Origin: Paralichthys olivaceus
Taxonomy: Eukaryota; Chordata; Actinopteri; Pleuronectiformes; Paralichthyidae
Assembly: GCF_024713975.1 (NCBI RefSeq)
Contig: NC_091098.1
Coordinates: 23,844,316-23,908,315 of the forward strand
DNA: 64,000 bases
Direction of reading: 5' to 3'
Shown: positions 1 through 21,736 of the stretch, in pieces
Position numbering within the stretch: position 1 is the first letter of the stretch
Layout: each line of letters begins with the position of its first letter
The notes under the pieces: generated by a model
What the model was told of the DNA's origin: nothing
The model's input: the letters and a program-made list of their open reading frames with translations, nothing else
Databases searched by the model: none
Position numbers and translations under genes: made by a program

Positions 1-1079
1 CTACATAAATGCATGTATCTATAGTTTACATATGTTTGGAATTTATTGTATGTTTTAAAATCTTGTATGTCTATTTCAATAATAATTATTATTCTTTCTG
101 TTTCAGGCATGTGATTAATAAAATAAATGTAGTCTTTGGTTTAAATTCAAAGACACAAAAGTTTTTTTTTACTTTTCACAATTCAGCTCCTGCAACTGAG
201 CTGATTTGCCACTAGAGGGCAGCATCCCAAAATAGCTGAGATTCTTCACCTCATCGCTCGTGATTCGAAGAGTTCACAGGACAGTAAATATGAAAATGAA
301 TGAAAACAACAATGAAGAAAGAAGAACCATCAAACAAACACATTCAGGGTTGAGTATAAATAATAATCAATAAAAACTCATGACACTCAAAGGCTATTCT
401 CAAGTGTGTCCGACAGAAAGAGCCCAGACCCTCAGAAATGAAAGAGCATTGTTTTAAATCATGAAAGATTTTAATTATTTACACTTCTCAAATGTGAGCT
501 TCTATTTGTCTGTGTAAAAATCTATAAATGTCATGGGTTCATTCCACAGAGAACATGTGATGCACCACAATTGATGCTTGTGACTTGCACCACACTGTAA
601 ACCTGCCATGTGGCCCTCAGTGTTGAATAATGTGTTTCCGTCTAGATTACATTAAGAGACAATGACACTAGAGAGAGCCAGTTTCCTGTCATCAGAGACG
701 TTTCATCACAGGGAATTCTCAATGATGAGCTCTGACCTCAAGTTTTGTCTTTCTCACCCGGGAGGACAAAATCTTTTCTGTCGCCCGTTTGCAGGACACA
801 AGAATGTCTCCCTTTGAGTCTTCCCACTCTGGCATTCCTCCCCCGTCGACTGCTCACGTACACTGGAGCACAGATGCGGGGATGCTCCAGTACTGAGTTC
901 ATTTATGGTGGACACATGTTGATGTCACTGGGCCACAGCCATGGACACAGGCCTGTACGTGTGGGTAATTGAGTTACAGTCGATCACGTAAGAAAAATGT
1001 GATGGTTGTTCACTTGAAAGAATTGTTAGACCTTTTGGGAAATGTATTAATTCACTTAGTGGTGGAGAGTAGAGGAGAT

Positions 1080-1560
1080 TAGTTAAGGTTGCAGTTGGCT
1101 TTGCTTTGCATTTAGCCTGAAAACAGAGGAAACACGTGACTTGACTCTGTCCAGATGTTGGAGAATCAAACCAGCTCCTCTAAACCTCTGTAATTAACTC
1201 ATTAACTCGTTTTTTTTAGTAAAAAAAAATAAAATGCAAGAAGTACAGAAACTTCTTGTCTCCATCTTTTCGTTCCAATCAATAGTCCAGCAGTTGATCC
1301 CCCATATGATGACAAATTCTCATTTTTAGTTAATTCCTGAACTTTAGAGATGCTTATAGTTCTGATGCTGTTGAACTGTGTCCCTGTGGTTCCAGTCTCT
1401 GTGCTAAGCTAAGCTAAGCTGCTGCTGCTGACTATAGCATTAAACTCGTCTCTTCTAGGAGAGTGGAAACAATAACAAGTAAAAAAAGGACCAAACAACA
1501 AAAGGTCCTGCACTCACAGGGAGGAAGTGGGGACCTGTCGTCCATCTTTACAGTCTATCG
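1080..1560. repeat. Dispersed repeat relic with GCTAA tandem motif
   Basis: The segment contains a short tandem of the pentamer GCTAA near 1411-1425, followed by GCT triplets, within text resembling a repeat common in teleost introns and intergenic DNA. No terminal inverted repeat or coding capacity was found. Family and borders are uncertain; the call rests on remembered resemblance. Confidence 0.35.
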
Positions 1561-2471
1561 TCTCAACTACTTCAATGATTCATCTTGGAGCTCGTTAGAT
1601 GATTAATGGAACAAGAAAGAAGGAAAAACTATATTGTGCTTCAAATATTTGTTCTTCTTTCTCTCTAATCTTAGTTTTTTTATATCAAATGTTGGAAGGT
1701 TTTACCTCTTTGGCTCTCAAACACTTGTTTAAATGAAACCATCAGAGAAGTTTGGGAGAGGAAAAGTTTCTCTGGCAGAGCTGCTAACAACTCATCTGAA
1801 AAGTGCAGAGAGGTAGACACGGGAATCCTTCAGAGCCGACGTTATATTTTGTTGGTTTTACTATGTGAGAACTTTGCCTGAATACAAATCAGTGACTATA
1901 ATGAAGAAATAAACGAAAACAAGCTCCTGAAAAGTTACTTCATCCCAGTACTTGAGTAAATCTACTTAGTTACTTTCCACCACGGCAAGAACACAATGAG
2001 GATATGACAATGAGGTCACAGGAAGCCTTTATTCAAAACTCGGTTTCGTGAGTCCGGGGGGTGTCGTCACTGTCATGGTCGTCGCTGTCATCTCTGATCA
2101 GAGGTGTGGACGAGGGCGAGGAATGTTTTCCCAGGTCCCGCAGGAAAACACTCAGGAAATATTACACGAGGCCTCAAAACACTCGGCGAAGCCAGAAATC
2201 CAGGAGTCATCGCTGAACACCTCCAGGAATTGTGTGCGGCCGCAACGATGGGCTGCTCTTGTTTTTATCCCTTCCAGGCCCGGGACAGTCGCCATCACTG
2301 ACTCACACATGTTGGCTTCTGGCTGACTTTCTCTCTCTCTCTTCAATGAATTTCCTCTTGTTTTTCCAGATACAGTCTGTAGATGAAATAGTGGTGTTAT
2401 TGTCTCAAAGTTTCCTGGACCTGTTCGAGGTCAGGAGCCAGTTGTTTAACAGTAAGCAGGGGGACTTTGTA

Positions 2472-2473
<2 letters not shown>

Positions 2474-2505
<32 letters not shown>
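2474..2505. repeat. (TG)n microsatellite
   Basis: An uninterrupted TG run of about 16 copies in non-coding DNA. It accounts for the Val-Cys and Thr-His runs in open frames on both strands here. Confidence 0.97.
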
Positions 2506-2506
<1 letters not shown>

Positions 2507-3115
2507 GCAGGCAAAATCCCCAAAACAATGTAAATCCCCGGTTGTCAGTTTGAGACAAAGACTGAGGAAAGTTGTAGAGGCTGGAAGAGAAATGTCAGCT
2601 GTTACTACCACAGCTGCCATTCAACTGGAAAAGGAAAATAGCTTCGCCGCAATGTGCTTATGTTTGCTCTCTTTTCTAATCGCAGTGAGTTCCCCGCTCT
2701 CTGTGAAACACGAGGCTCCACTGAACAGACGAGGACATAAAACAGAGAGTGAGTCACGTGAAAATTACACGTTATTAGGTGCTGACAAGAGAAGTTTTTG
2801 ACTCCTAACACTGGAATGAAGAACAATACATGCTGCCAAATGCATTCTAGAAATCATGGGTTCTAAAACCGAGTTAAAAAAAGGACGAAGGGGGAGAAGG
2901 CACGGCAGCCGAGAAACCACGATGAGACTCGACAGACCCTTGACTTCCTCTTTTCCCCGGAAACCGTTGATCAATTTCAGCCCCTTCAGTCGAGTGATGT
3001 CACAGAGAAGAGAGTGTCTGCTTTCATAATCGTCATTGTCCTGTCGCTGAAGTGTGTGTGTGGGATGACTCAGTTCTATCTTCTTTCACTGATGAGGAGT
3101 GAGAGTGTGTGTGAG

Positions 3116-3120
<5 letters not shown>

Positions 3121-3155
<35 letters not shown>
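3121..3155. repeat. (GT)n microsatellite
   Basis: About 17 GT copies, preceded by an imperfect GT-rich lead-in from about 3103. Confidence 0.97.
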
Positions 3156-3157
<2 letters not shown>

Positions 3158-3459
3158 CAGCATCACATAAACATACCTGTACATTCATTGCAGTACCTCA
3201 CTCTGAGGTTTATTCATTGCACAAGATATGGACTCAAAGATCCAAACTAAGACAGCTTCTGACTCCGTTGCCTGTCACAGTAGGTGTTCAGTTTAAAAAG
3301 GCACAGAGGTAATGATGTCTGATCTATCGATTGAGCCACACGGCTTTCACAGTGCTGCCCGGTAGCCAGTCAGATCTACCTCCAGCCTCAGCGTTCCCTC
3401 GGGTTCGGCTTGTAAACACCCGATGACGCTACACAACTGAAGATGTGTCCCTCACATCC

Positions 3460-3880
3460 ACTGACATCAACTGGTGGTTGGCCTCTTAATAAGTGCAGTA
3501 GACCTTCAAACACACTGGGGATATTCTGGAGATTTTGTCAGTTCTAAAGATGAAGGGATTGGGTTTCAAAGTTCACATCTCACAAAACCTTTTTTGCCTT
3601 GTGAACATGTTTTGGTAAGAAAGCCTCGAGAGAATCCTTTCAGATTTGGCAGAAATGTTCATTTGGAATCATGAATCGACTGATTACATTTGGGGGGACC
3701 AATATCAAAGGTCAAGGTCATGGTGACCTCATAAAACATACTTTACACATGATATCTCTGCCTTTAGGGAACGTCTTCAAATTCTGACCAGTTTCTGTTT
3801 GGATTAAAAGATGAATTGATTCGATTCCAGTGGTCAAAGGTCACAGAGTCTGGAAAAAAGATGTTAGGCAGTGTGGTAAT
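3460..3880. repeat. Dispersed teleost repeat, copy 1 (GGTCAAGGTCA family)
   Basis: The segment carries the phrases CAGATTTGGCAGAAATGTTC, GGTCAAGGTCATGGTGACC and GGTCAAAGGTCAC. These are diverged, reverse-oriented relatives of phrases at 23.97-24.12 and 30.54-30.93 kb. Repetition inside the window shows it is an interspersed family. It has no coding capacity, and the borders are approximate. Confidence 0.6.
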
Positions 3881-4902
3881 TCTAGTTTGGGGCAGTTTGT
3901 GAATTTTCTGAAGGTTTTCATGAGGAGCACCGGACCATCTGCTTCAAAATGGAGGATTTCAGATGAATGCAGTCGTGATGTTTTCTGGGAACAGAGTACA
4001 GTATCTCTGGGCTCCATCCTTTCTGTTTTCCGGGAGCTGGCTCTTGAAAAAAAGTAAGAAAAAAAAAGCCCTGTTGAGTCAACATCCTCTCTCTTCTTGG
4101 ACAAAAACATATTCTGCTCACAGCATTCCTGCAGCCCAGACGCTCCAGCAGCACAGCCTGAGCTTTCAGGAGGCCACGCTGATTTCATTTGCTCTGACAT
4201 GGTGCAAGATGAGACAACACGCTGAACCTTTATCTGCCTGGACTGTGCAGTTCAGCCTGTGTGGACGTGGTCGTTTTATTTGTTCAGCATCCTCCTGGAA
4301 ATTGAAAATGACGTCCAGTACAGGCTGATCCCCACCACTTCCTGTCTTTGGAGACAGGAAGAAGTTGTGTCGCCAGCCCTCAACCCTGGAGGGGATGTTG
4401 TGGATGTTTACAGGCCTGAACAACCCAGACACAAATCTATAGTTTGGGGGCTTTATTTTACTGGGGAAAAAAATATGCTATTGGCAAATAATCCCTTTTA
4501 AATATTTAGCTGTTACAGTTTCTTGGAAAAGTTTTTAAACTGGAGCCCCTGCATGTTATAAGATAAAACCCCAGGACATTTCCTGCTATTGTATTTGAGG
4601 ACTTTCTCCATTCGTGCACACACTCACAGCTGTCAGAGGTTTTATATGAAAGAGCTTCCATCGTTAACGCCTAGATGCACTGGTCAGAACAACATGGCTG
4701 ATTTTGTTTTTTAGTTATGTGACAAAAATATTGAATATTCCAACAGTTTGTGGCACAAGGGCTGAGAACACGGTAAAACTCTTCACTGAAGACACCGAGC
4801 AGCAAGACACAGGATTACATGAGCACAAGAGGAAAACACAGGTAAGTACAAAAAACACAAGCTAAACGAGAATCGCTGTAAAACTGGCAGCTAAACAAGT
4901 TG

Positions 4903-4960
4903 AAAAACACTGAGCGGAAAAACACTGAGCGGAAGAACACTGAGCGGAAGAACACGGAGC
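4903..4960. repeat. 15-bp minisatellite, about four copies
   Basis: The unit, consensus AAAAACACTGAGCGG, is repeated in tandem about 3.8 times with A/G variation at the third base and a degenerate final copy. There is no coding context. Confidence 0.85.
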
Positions 4961-5635
4961 ACTGCCCAACGAGACGGAGACAGAACTATCTGGCAGAGCA
5001 GGCGAGTGAAGACCAGGCTTTTATAGTCAGGTTGATGAGCTGAGTGGAAACAGGAGTGTCTCGTCTGCTGCAGGAGAAACCAACCATGCCCTGCAGGAGT
5101 CAGAACAGAAAGGGGAGGGGAGAGAGAGAAAACACAAAAACCTACAACAGAATCATCACAACAACTTCTCCTCGGAAATCTTGTTTTTTATTCCACCACT
5201 ATTTTTTTAAACCTCTTGTTCTCATTGAAGGCCGTTATCACTCCAGGCAAGACAACTTTTAAAATAGTGAGACGAAGCCACTTGAGTCTGGTCGGTGATG
5301 GGGTCAGTCTTATAAACATTACATGGGGGGTGTTAAAGATTCATTTCATCAACAACTGGTTGGGAAACTCAACCCCGTGACACGAGAATGAATAGTGCTC
5401 CTAACTTCTCCTCGAGTGAGTGTGTGGGTGTGTGTGTGAGAGGAGGTGGAAGAACATCGGCAGCTGGTTCCTTATCTGACTTCATGTTCTCAAACATCAT
5501 AAACCCATCATCAGAAAGAGGAACTTGTTCAATAACTGAAAGCTACTGTGTTCAACCACTGTGACCCTGACGTATTAATACAATCATCATCCATTTATTA
5601 TATATTTACATCTTAAAGTTGGGTGAAGGTGTCGT

Positions 5636-5638
<3 letters not shown>

Positions 5639-5677
<39 letters not shown>
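5639..5677. repeat. (CA)n microsatellite
   Basis: About 19 uninterrupted CA copies in non-coding DNA. Confidence 0.97.
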
Positions 5678-5679
<2 letters not shown>

Positions 5680-6008
5680 CTTATCTTTGATCCAGATCTT
5701 CTGCAGCACTGATGTTTTTTGTTAGCAGGACAGAAAAAAAAAGTTGTATTAACGTTAAACTTATGATGCATCACTTCAGGATGTTTCTTTACTACCGACT
5801 AATACGCAGGGAAAGAAAAAGAAGGATCCAATCAGTGCTACATTTATTCAGAGATTAGCTGCACAGCTGTCGTGTTTCCTGTGTTGGCTTTAAACTAGAT
5901 GTTCATAGCTGCCTGACATGTGAGCAGCAACGGGAAATAAAAACCATATTCAGTAACACGGACATTCACACCTGTCACACTCCTAAAGAGGAAATAAGTA
6001 TGTAGCAT

Positions 6009-6009
<1 letters not shown>

Positions 6010-6055
<46 letters not shown>
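6010..6055. repeat. (TG)n microsatellite
   Basis: About 23 uninterrupted TG copies, producing a poly Thr-His stretch in a minus-strand frame. Confidence 0.97.
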
Positions 6056-6056
<1 letters not shown>

Positions 6057-6744
6057 CAAGTTCTTTGTAACCAGAGATAAATACGTGACTTGATGATAAA
6101 TAGGAAGTGTTGCTACAGAAACTGAACCCAGCTCATTATCTTTGCAAACAGCTTCACCTTCAGTAACCTGCCCTGCTGCAGTAAAACAAACACTGAGCAT
6201 CATCCCACAAAGACTCACAAAACTGGGACGTGCATTCAGCCGTTGTATTTTACGACACCTTTGTTGACCCTGAGCTTCAGGACCGGGATCTATTAGATCA
6301 GCCGGTGACTTTCTCTTCGACCCAGAAGAATTCAAAACAGTGCTGCTTTATAATGAAAGAGCTTGGAAGGATTGGATTGGTTTTTATATATGTAAGCAGC
6401 TTTTGTTAACGCCTTTGTTAACCTTCTGTTATCAGTTGATACGCTCACGTACGTGCTGTGGGTCCATCAGACTGTTGCTGTAGGACAACATGTACTAGAC
6501 CATATCTTTACTCTGATAAAACACGCAGCCCTCCTGCTCTTCAATAAGAGACTGGTTGTGTCCATTAACAAGCTGTTGGGTGGAAATTATGAGCAGCAGG
6601 AGAGAAGCTGTTAAAGCCTCAACGAGACTATAAAACCTTTGAGCAATCAGCTCGCTGCTGCTGAAACCAAATGCACACGCAGATTATAAAGAGCATTCAT
6701 CACTCGCAAATCACTGTGTAGTGGGTTTGGCTTTTTGTAGTCCT

Positions 6745-6850
6745 GTCTGAATGTTGTGAGATATTTTTATACCCTTTATAGTGGACTCATTGTTTCCCAC
6801 AATGCATTGTGAAAAGTAGAGTACCAGGGATGGTCACTAACGAGCACTAA
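6745..6850 (+). repeat. Dispersed repeat, copy A of a local pair
   Basis: Shares with 7130-7225 a colinear series of phrases: a TATACCCT box, then CCCACAATGCATTGT, then AGTAGAGTAC, then GATGGTCACTAAC. The core contains the palindrome ACAATGCATTGT. Same orientation as copy B, about 370 bp away. Looks like two insertions or a local duplication of one non-autonomous element; the true ends are not defined. Confidence 0.7.
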
Positions 6851-7129
6851 TGAGAAGAGGAAGGGCAGCAACAGCCCGACCTGTCGTACAAGCAGAGCAC
6901 AAACTGCAGCAAACAAGTTCATTTTCATATTTTAAAATGGTCTTTTCACCTAAATGTATTAATACTAAGTGTAAAATAAACATTTTGAATTAATTGTGCG
7001 CTTTTCCATCGGCCAACGTTGTTGTTGTCCGTCATAAACCTGCAACGCAGATAAAATGCACCAAGCAGCGTCCGAATGTTTATTTTTCTTTCACTGGTGA
7101 GAAGTAGGGGTCATTGAATAACTTCGGAC

Positions 7130-7225
7130 AAAGACTTAGTGTATATTTGTATACCCTATATGGTGGATTCTTTTCCCACAATGCATTGTAATAAGTAGAG
7201 TACAACCGATGGTCACTAACCGAGC
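7130..7225 (+). repeat. Dispersed repeat, copy B of a local pair
   Basis: Second copy of the element at 6745-6850, with the same order of boxes and the same ACAATGCATTGT palindrome. The copies differ by scattered substitutions and small indels, so the duplication is not recent. Confidence 0.7.
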
Positions 7226-8306
7226 AATATGTACCATCATGCATTGCGCTCGTGACAGAGACAAGAGGAGAGAGGGCATCAGGAACAAATGTAAATACTG
7301 GATGACGTACGTCATGTTTTTGTTATTACGTTATTACCAGCGCAGACAAAATGAACAGGATTTTTTAGTTTTGCAGAGGAGCTCACCTTTCAGTCCTCTA
7401 ATCACTTTATAGTGAACCAGGGGTCAGACACCGACGGAGAGAGAGCTGGGCACCATGGGTCCAAATCAGAGCCGGACAGCCGCTCAACAGTTTCATTATT
7501 TTTGAATCACACACAAACCTCCCAACACAAGAACTCAGCTCTCTCTGTCAACTTTAACCAACTGGACTCAGCCGCCCTGGTGCCACCTCCACACTGATTC
7601 ATCCAGGACACATTGAAGGCCACGTGTGCTGAACACGTCACAGTGAATTTCTTTATTCCACACGTGATCCTGTGTGATGTCGACGTCCCTGCACCGTCAC
7701 CTGCTCTGAGTTATTTAAACTCACACACTTGTCGTCAAACATGGAAGTAATCTCACTGGAACGATGTTGGTTTAGTTTAACCCTTCCGTCAGTTGTATTC
7801 TTTATCTTTACAGTGGATTTCCGGCACATGTGTCACCCACATCCTGTATCTCGTCAGCCCACACAGGCTCCTCCCTCCATCAGACACAGCCGCCTGCACT
7901 TTATGACTCTGAAACAATATTTATACATCTCTGCTTCAAACCACTTTACTTCCTTTCTAGAGAATAGAATGTGTTGTTTGTTCTCTGTATATATATATAA
8001 AAATAAGCATTGAGCACAAACACCACAACTGTTTCCTCATTCTCAAACCAACAAGAACGTCTGCACGGATCCATTAATCTGACCAGACGCCCTGAAGGCC
8101 AATCAGAGGCTGTGACGCACGCCGCGCTTGAGAAACATCTTTCTGGTCTGAGCTGTTTCACCACAGAGACTCAAACTGTGTCCTACAGACAACTGTCTGC
8201 TTCCCCTTTTCAAATTCAATATGTCATGACTGACAGGCGGTGACAGGGCCGGAAAAACTGCTATAGATGTACAAGATACATACATGGAGTTATTGTATCC
8301 TGAGCC

Positions 8307-8308
<2 letters not shown>

Positions 8309-8337
<29 letters not shown>
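8309..8337. repeat. (GT)n microsatellite
   Basis: About 14 uninterrupted GT copies. Confidence 0.96.
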
Positions 8338-8340
<3 letters not shown>

Positions 8341-8999
8341 TGGGCTCACTACTCTACTTTGGTCAAATGCAGACGACTCCTTCACCCGATTTTAAGGTTA
8401 TGGATATATGAACATTATTTTTCCCTCCTCAAGGTCGGGGACACAAATAAACTGATCTGTAGTTGATAGTTATATTAAATAATACATTTTTTTAAAAACC
8501 ACCTGGTGACTGTGTGAGAAACTTTGACTTTGCTGCTAAAGTTTTATCTCCTCAGGCCTGAGGCTACAGTCGATCACAACATGAGGTGTTTTATTGGGCC
8601 TCTATTTAATTCATCGTAGTGATTAATGAAAATACATTTAACTTCTCTAGATCCTGAATTATTATTATTGTGAAGGAAAATATCTCCCGCTGTTAAAAGT
8701 TCACATCATTCCACCAAAATGTCATGTTGTTCTTTACCAAGTAAAGATTGAGAGAAGTAACTGTACTGATTTTCTTCTTCAACATGTTCAGCTTCAGTTT
8801 GTGTTGTTCAAGTTCCTTCAACCTTTTTGAAACCAGAAGCTCCAGAAGCAGAAACTGACCTCCACCTGAATTCCTTCCTCAAACCTTCTGCACAAACAAA
8901 TCCACTGCTCTGAATCAACAGCGGTGCTTTAGCAGTAGGACGAAATTCAAACCTTTGCAACAGCGTTAATGACCGGCCACCCCCCCCATCCTAACCTCC

Positions 9000-9850
9000 C
9001 ACTGGGTTAATTGCTAAGCACCAACTGCTCCCTCCTTGTTTGGGCCCTCTGTTTCGGCTAAATGGCCCTTTCACACATTGACGTTAGTGTACCATCATCT
9101 TGACTAATTATCCCCTCGTTATGCATTCAGCCCAAACCCATGTTTCAAGCATTAGCGGGCTTGCATAACAATCCCTTGTGTCAGCGTCCATTCCACCCCT
9201 TCTCCCCCTCCTCCCCCTCCTCCTGCCTCTCCTTCTCACAATAGAAGAGCGAACATGAAGACGAGGGCCCGGCTCCAACACATGGCCACATACCATCGCT
9301 CACCATCATCAACACTCTTTGACGCATCTGTGAATGAGCGGCGGAGGACAAAGGAGATCAACTCGGCAGAGCCAAGGGAGAGAGTGACCACCATGACCTC
9401 ATGGGTCAGCTGGGGAGCCAGGAATGAAAAGACTCCAAGCGACCCCCGCCCAACACTCGCACACATGCACACGCACACCCAGCAAGCTCTTGGACAACTG
9501 AAGCCGCCATGGGAATATGAGAGCGTGGAAGCGGAGGAATCAGCAATCGTTTCAGACGCAGGAGCTGAAAGAAGCCGGTTGTGTTTGGAATTCTGGGTCA
9601 TGCCTTTCTCCGCACATTCCTCCATGTTCTCCCAACAATAAACTGTCAGAGTCCGCACAACGGCCTCCATTCTGGATACCTCGCACCTCAAACCATCCGA
9701 AACCACACATTAACCTCCAAAACTTGGGTGATAACATTATTAAATGGAGGAAAATTTATGGGCCTAATAAATTTAGCAGCGCCACATGGAAAAGGTCACA
9801 TCGAGACTGAGGGAATAAGAAAAAGATTGTGTGTACACTCGAGGTCTGGG
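9000..9850. other. Complex repeat-free block, candidate conserved non-coding element
   Basis: This block has no microsatellite or recognisable repeat, and both strands stay open for long stretches (128 aa on plus from 9255, 156 aa on minus from 9706). Neither translation resembles a known family and no convincing splice signals frame it. It contains homeodomain-like TAATTA (9104-9109) and ATGCAT (9121-9126) words. It lies about 0.5-1.3 kb beyond the tamalin stop codon. A regulatory element is an inference; a cross-species alignment would be needed. Confidence 0.3.
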
Positions 9851-10056
9851 TGCTAATTTAAGTGTGGGAGCTACAATTCCCACAGACAGTTGTGACTAAA
9901 TAGATTCCCACGTAAGCTCCGCTCAGAATAAAGCTTCATTATTTTAAAATTTAGGGAACCGAAGTTTAGGTGGAAAAAACAAACAGTCAGAATCATCTGA
10001 TGTAGATATCAAACGTACAAAATGCTGCGTTGCACAATTAAACTCGAAACAGGGCA

Positions 10057-10062
10057 TTTATT
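10057..10062 (-). terminator. tamalin: tamalin poly(A) signal (AATAAA on minus)
   Basis: TTTATT on the plus strand reads AATAAA on the minus strand, about 285 nt past the tamalin stop. It implies cleavage near 10,040 and a short 3' UTR of about 0.3 kb. Further AT-rich words lie beyond it, so alternative ends are possible. Confidence 0.55.
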
Positions 10063-10347
10063 CAGCTGTCAAAATAAAAGTCTCGCATGCAGTAAAAACT
10101 GAAAAATGCTTCATTCTGTACATAAACCAAACGTGTTAAAATAAATAAATAACTTAAACAAGGTATGAACAAATGAAAAGAAAAAGTCCAGCTGGGAAAA
10201 GCCACAGACTGCAGCTGAATGTTCGTCAACTTTGGTCTCTTCTCACTTTGGGACTGCGTGCTCGGTTTTCTTTGGCAGATTTAGTCTGACAGTCACTGGT
10301 GCTTTAAAGTCATTGGGTCTGTTCTCTGTGACGTTCAGGCGAACGTC

Positions 10348-20216
<9,869 letters not shown>

Positions 20217-20248
20217 GATGCGCTCACGTGCGGTCACAACAAAGTTTA

Positions 20249-20278
20249 GAGATGATGATGATGATGATGATGATGATA
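20249..20278. repeat. (GAT)n triplet repeat in tamalin 5' UTR
   Basis: About nine GAT copies, ATC on the transcript strand, 33-62 nt upstream of the tamalin start codon and therefore probably transcribed. Confidence 0.93.
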
Positions 20279-20352
20279 ACGTGTGAGGTTCTGCTGTAGA
20301 GGAGCGGATCTCCTGCAGATGATGACACAGTGTGAGGAGCTGGAGATCAAAC

Positions 20353-20392
20353 TTCTCCTCCTCCTCCTCCTGCTTCTTCTTCTTCTTCTTCT
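20353..20392. repeat. (CTC)n/(CTT)n purine-pyrimidine tract
   Basis: About five CTC then six CTT triplets, giving GAA/GAG-rich sequence on the tamalin sense strand, in the presumed promoter or 5' UTR. Confidence 0.9.
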
Positions 20393-20639
20393 CAATGTTT
20401 CTGTTTGTTCTTCAGAATAAAGTTGGGGGCGGAGACTCGACGCACATGAGCTGACGCGTCTCTCTGCTGCCTTCACGTGCACCTCGGGAATTTGCCACAT
20501 TTGAAATCTAATTTCCCCCCTGTCCTGACACTCTCTTTTTAAAATCGACTTTTAAACTCACGAATATAACAATGAATAAAAACAAGTTTCATTTACCAAG
20601 CTTCTTATGAAGAACAAGAAACAATTTTCATTGATGTAG

Positions 20640-20698
20640 ACAGATAAATAGATAGATTGATTGATAAATAGATAAATAGATAAATAGATAAATAGATG

Positions 20699-20758
<60 letters not shown>

Positions 20759-20939
20759 CATAGATAGATAGATAGACAGATAGATAGATAAGTAAATAGA
20801 TAGATAAATAGATAGATAGATAGATAAATAAATAAATAGATAGATTGATTGATTGATTGATTGATAGATAGATAAATATATAGATAGATAGACAGATGAA
20901 TAGATAGATAAATAAATAGATGGATAGATAGATAGATAG
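20640..20939. repeat. (GATA)n microsatellite, about 300 bp
   Basis: A TAGA/GATA array with internal variants (AAATA, GATT, GACA, GGAT). It lies between the tamalin promoter and the dgka 3' end. It alone creates the minus-strand frames reading Tyr-Leu-Ser-Ile repeats. Confidence 0.97.
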
Positions 20940-21287
20940 TCACATTATGTTCAAACATTAGAAGACACAGTTGACTGTCTCCAGCCAGTTAATCAAAATG
21001 TTCTGGAATTAAATAGTGAATTAGTTAGTTACATTGAAAGCTCGACACAACTAGAACAAAGTAGATACTGATTTAATATCTGACATTTTAAGAGATGAAG
21101 CTCTAAAATTATTAATTCTAGAATAAAAGAAGAGATTTTGACTTAATGGACATAAACGTGTTGCCACAGAATGAAAAGTAGACGACGCCCCCTTGTGGTA
21201 GAAAACATGAACCGCAGAGTGAAGCGGTGTTGTGCAGTCACATCCAAGTGTCAAGAAAAGTAGAAGAAACTCGAGAAGCGCAGACGA

Positions 21288-21293
21288 TTTATT
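21288..21293 (-). terminator. dgka: Distal dgka poly(A) signal candidate
   Basis: AATAAA on the minus strand, about 1.1 kb past the dgka stop. A much closer AATAAA sits at 22365-22370, only 38-43 nt after the stop. Either or both may be used; a 3' UTR of about 1.1 kb is the likelier length for this gene. Confidence 0.4.
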
Positions 21294-21644
21294 AAAGTCT
21301 TCACACAGTGTGTTATTCCAGATATATTACGTTAACATTCTCTAGATACAGTGAAATGATATGATGGATAAAGCATTTAAATAAGGATTATATATGTTTG
21401 AACAGGTTTGAATCGGTGGTTTGAAAATCCAAGTCGTCTCAGTTTATAAGTTAGAAGTGAACATATCACAACTTTCCACAGTCAACATGTACAGCAGACT
21501 TTAAGCTCTGATACACACACACACGACCATCAACCCTAAAAACACTTATTATCCCTCAAACAGCCTCAAATTGTGAGGACTGAATAAAATGCCCTCACTC
21601 CATAAGATCTGTGACTCAAACTGGTCCTCACAAAGACATTACAA

Positions 21645-21647
<3 letters not shown>

Positions 21648-21694
<47 letters not shown>

Positions 21695-21736
21695 TCTCAC
21701 TCACACACACTCACACACACACACACACACACACAG
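21648..21736. repeat. Compound (CT)n-(CA)n microsatellite
   Basis: About 25 CT copies (21648-21697) run directly into CA copies (21701-21736), within the region that may be the dgka 3' UTR. Confidence 0.95.

Larger units (their letters stand above)
1..10039. other. Non-coding region downstream of tamalin
   Basis: No exon of a recognisable protein was found on either strand. Open frames here are short, lack codon-usage support, and many run through TG/CA repeats. The stretch holds (TG/CA)n microsatellites at 2474-2505, 3121-3155, 5639-5677, 6010-6055 and 8309-8337, a 15-bp minisatellite near 4.9 kb, relics of dispersed repeats near 1.08-1.56, 3.46-3.88, 6.75 and 7.14 kb, and a repeat-free block at 9.0-9.85 kb that could be a conserved regulatory element. 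In human, NR4A1 lies downstream of TAMALIN, so this side may face nr4a1, but no nr4a1 exon is visible. Confidence 0.7.
20217..20500 (-). promoter_or_regulatory. tamalin: tamalin 5' UTR and proximal promoter
   Basis: Upstream of the tamalin ATG, on the transcript sense, lie a CACGTG E-box (20225-20230), an ATC triplet run (20249-20278), GAA/GAG-rich repeats (20353-20392), a TGACGCGTC word near 20450 and a second CACGTG (20474-20479). The 5' UTR end is not fixed by sequence. The context around the ATG (A at -3) is favourable. No clear TATA box was seen. Promoter status is inferred from position. Confidence 0.5.

Noticed and set aside
2232..2801. 189-aa plus-strand frame
   Set aside because: Contains a Val-Cys run from the TG microsatellite and no conserved motif.
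9236..9706. 156-aa minus-strand frame as a gene
   Set aside because: No domain recognised, and the opposite strand is equally open; treated as a possible non-coding element instead.
20217..20237. Upstream start (GTG) adding seven residues to tamalin
   Set aside because: The codon is GTG, while the next in-frame ATG gives MTFRRLKK, matching the family N-terminus.
20605..20958. 117-aa minus-strand frame of Tyr-Leu-Ser-Ile repeats
   Set aside because: Translation of the shorter GATA array; no unique sequence or splice context.
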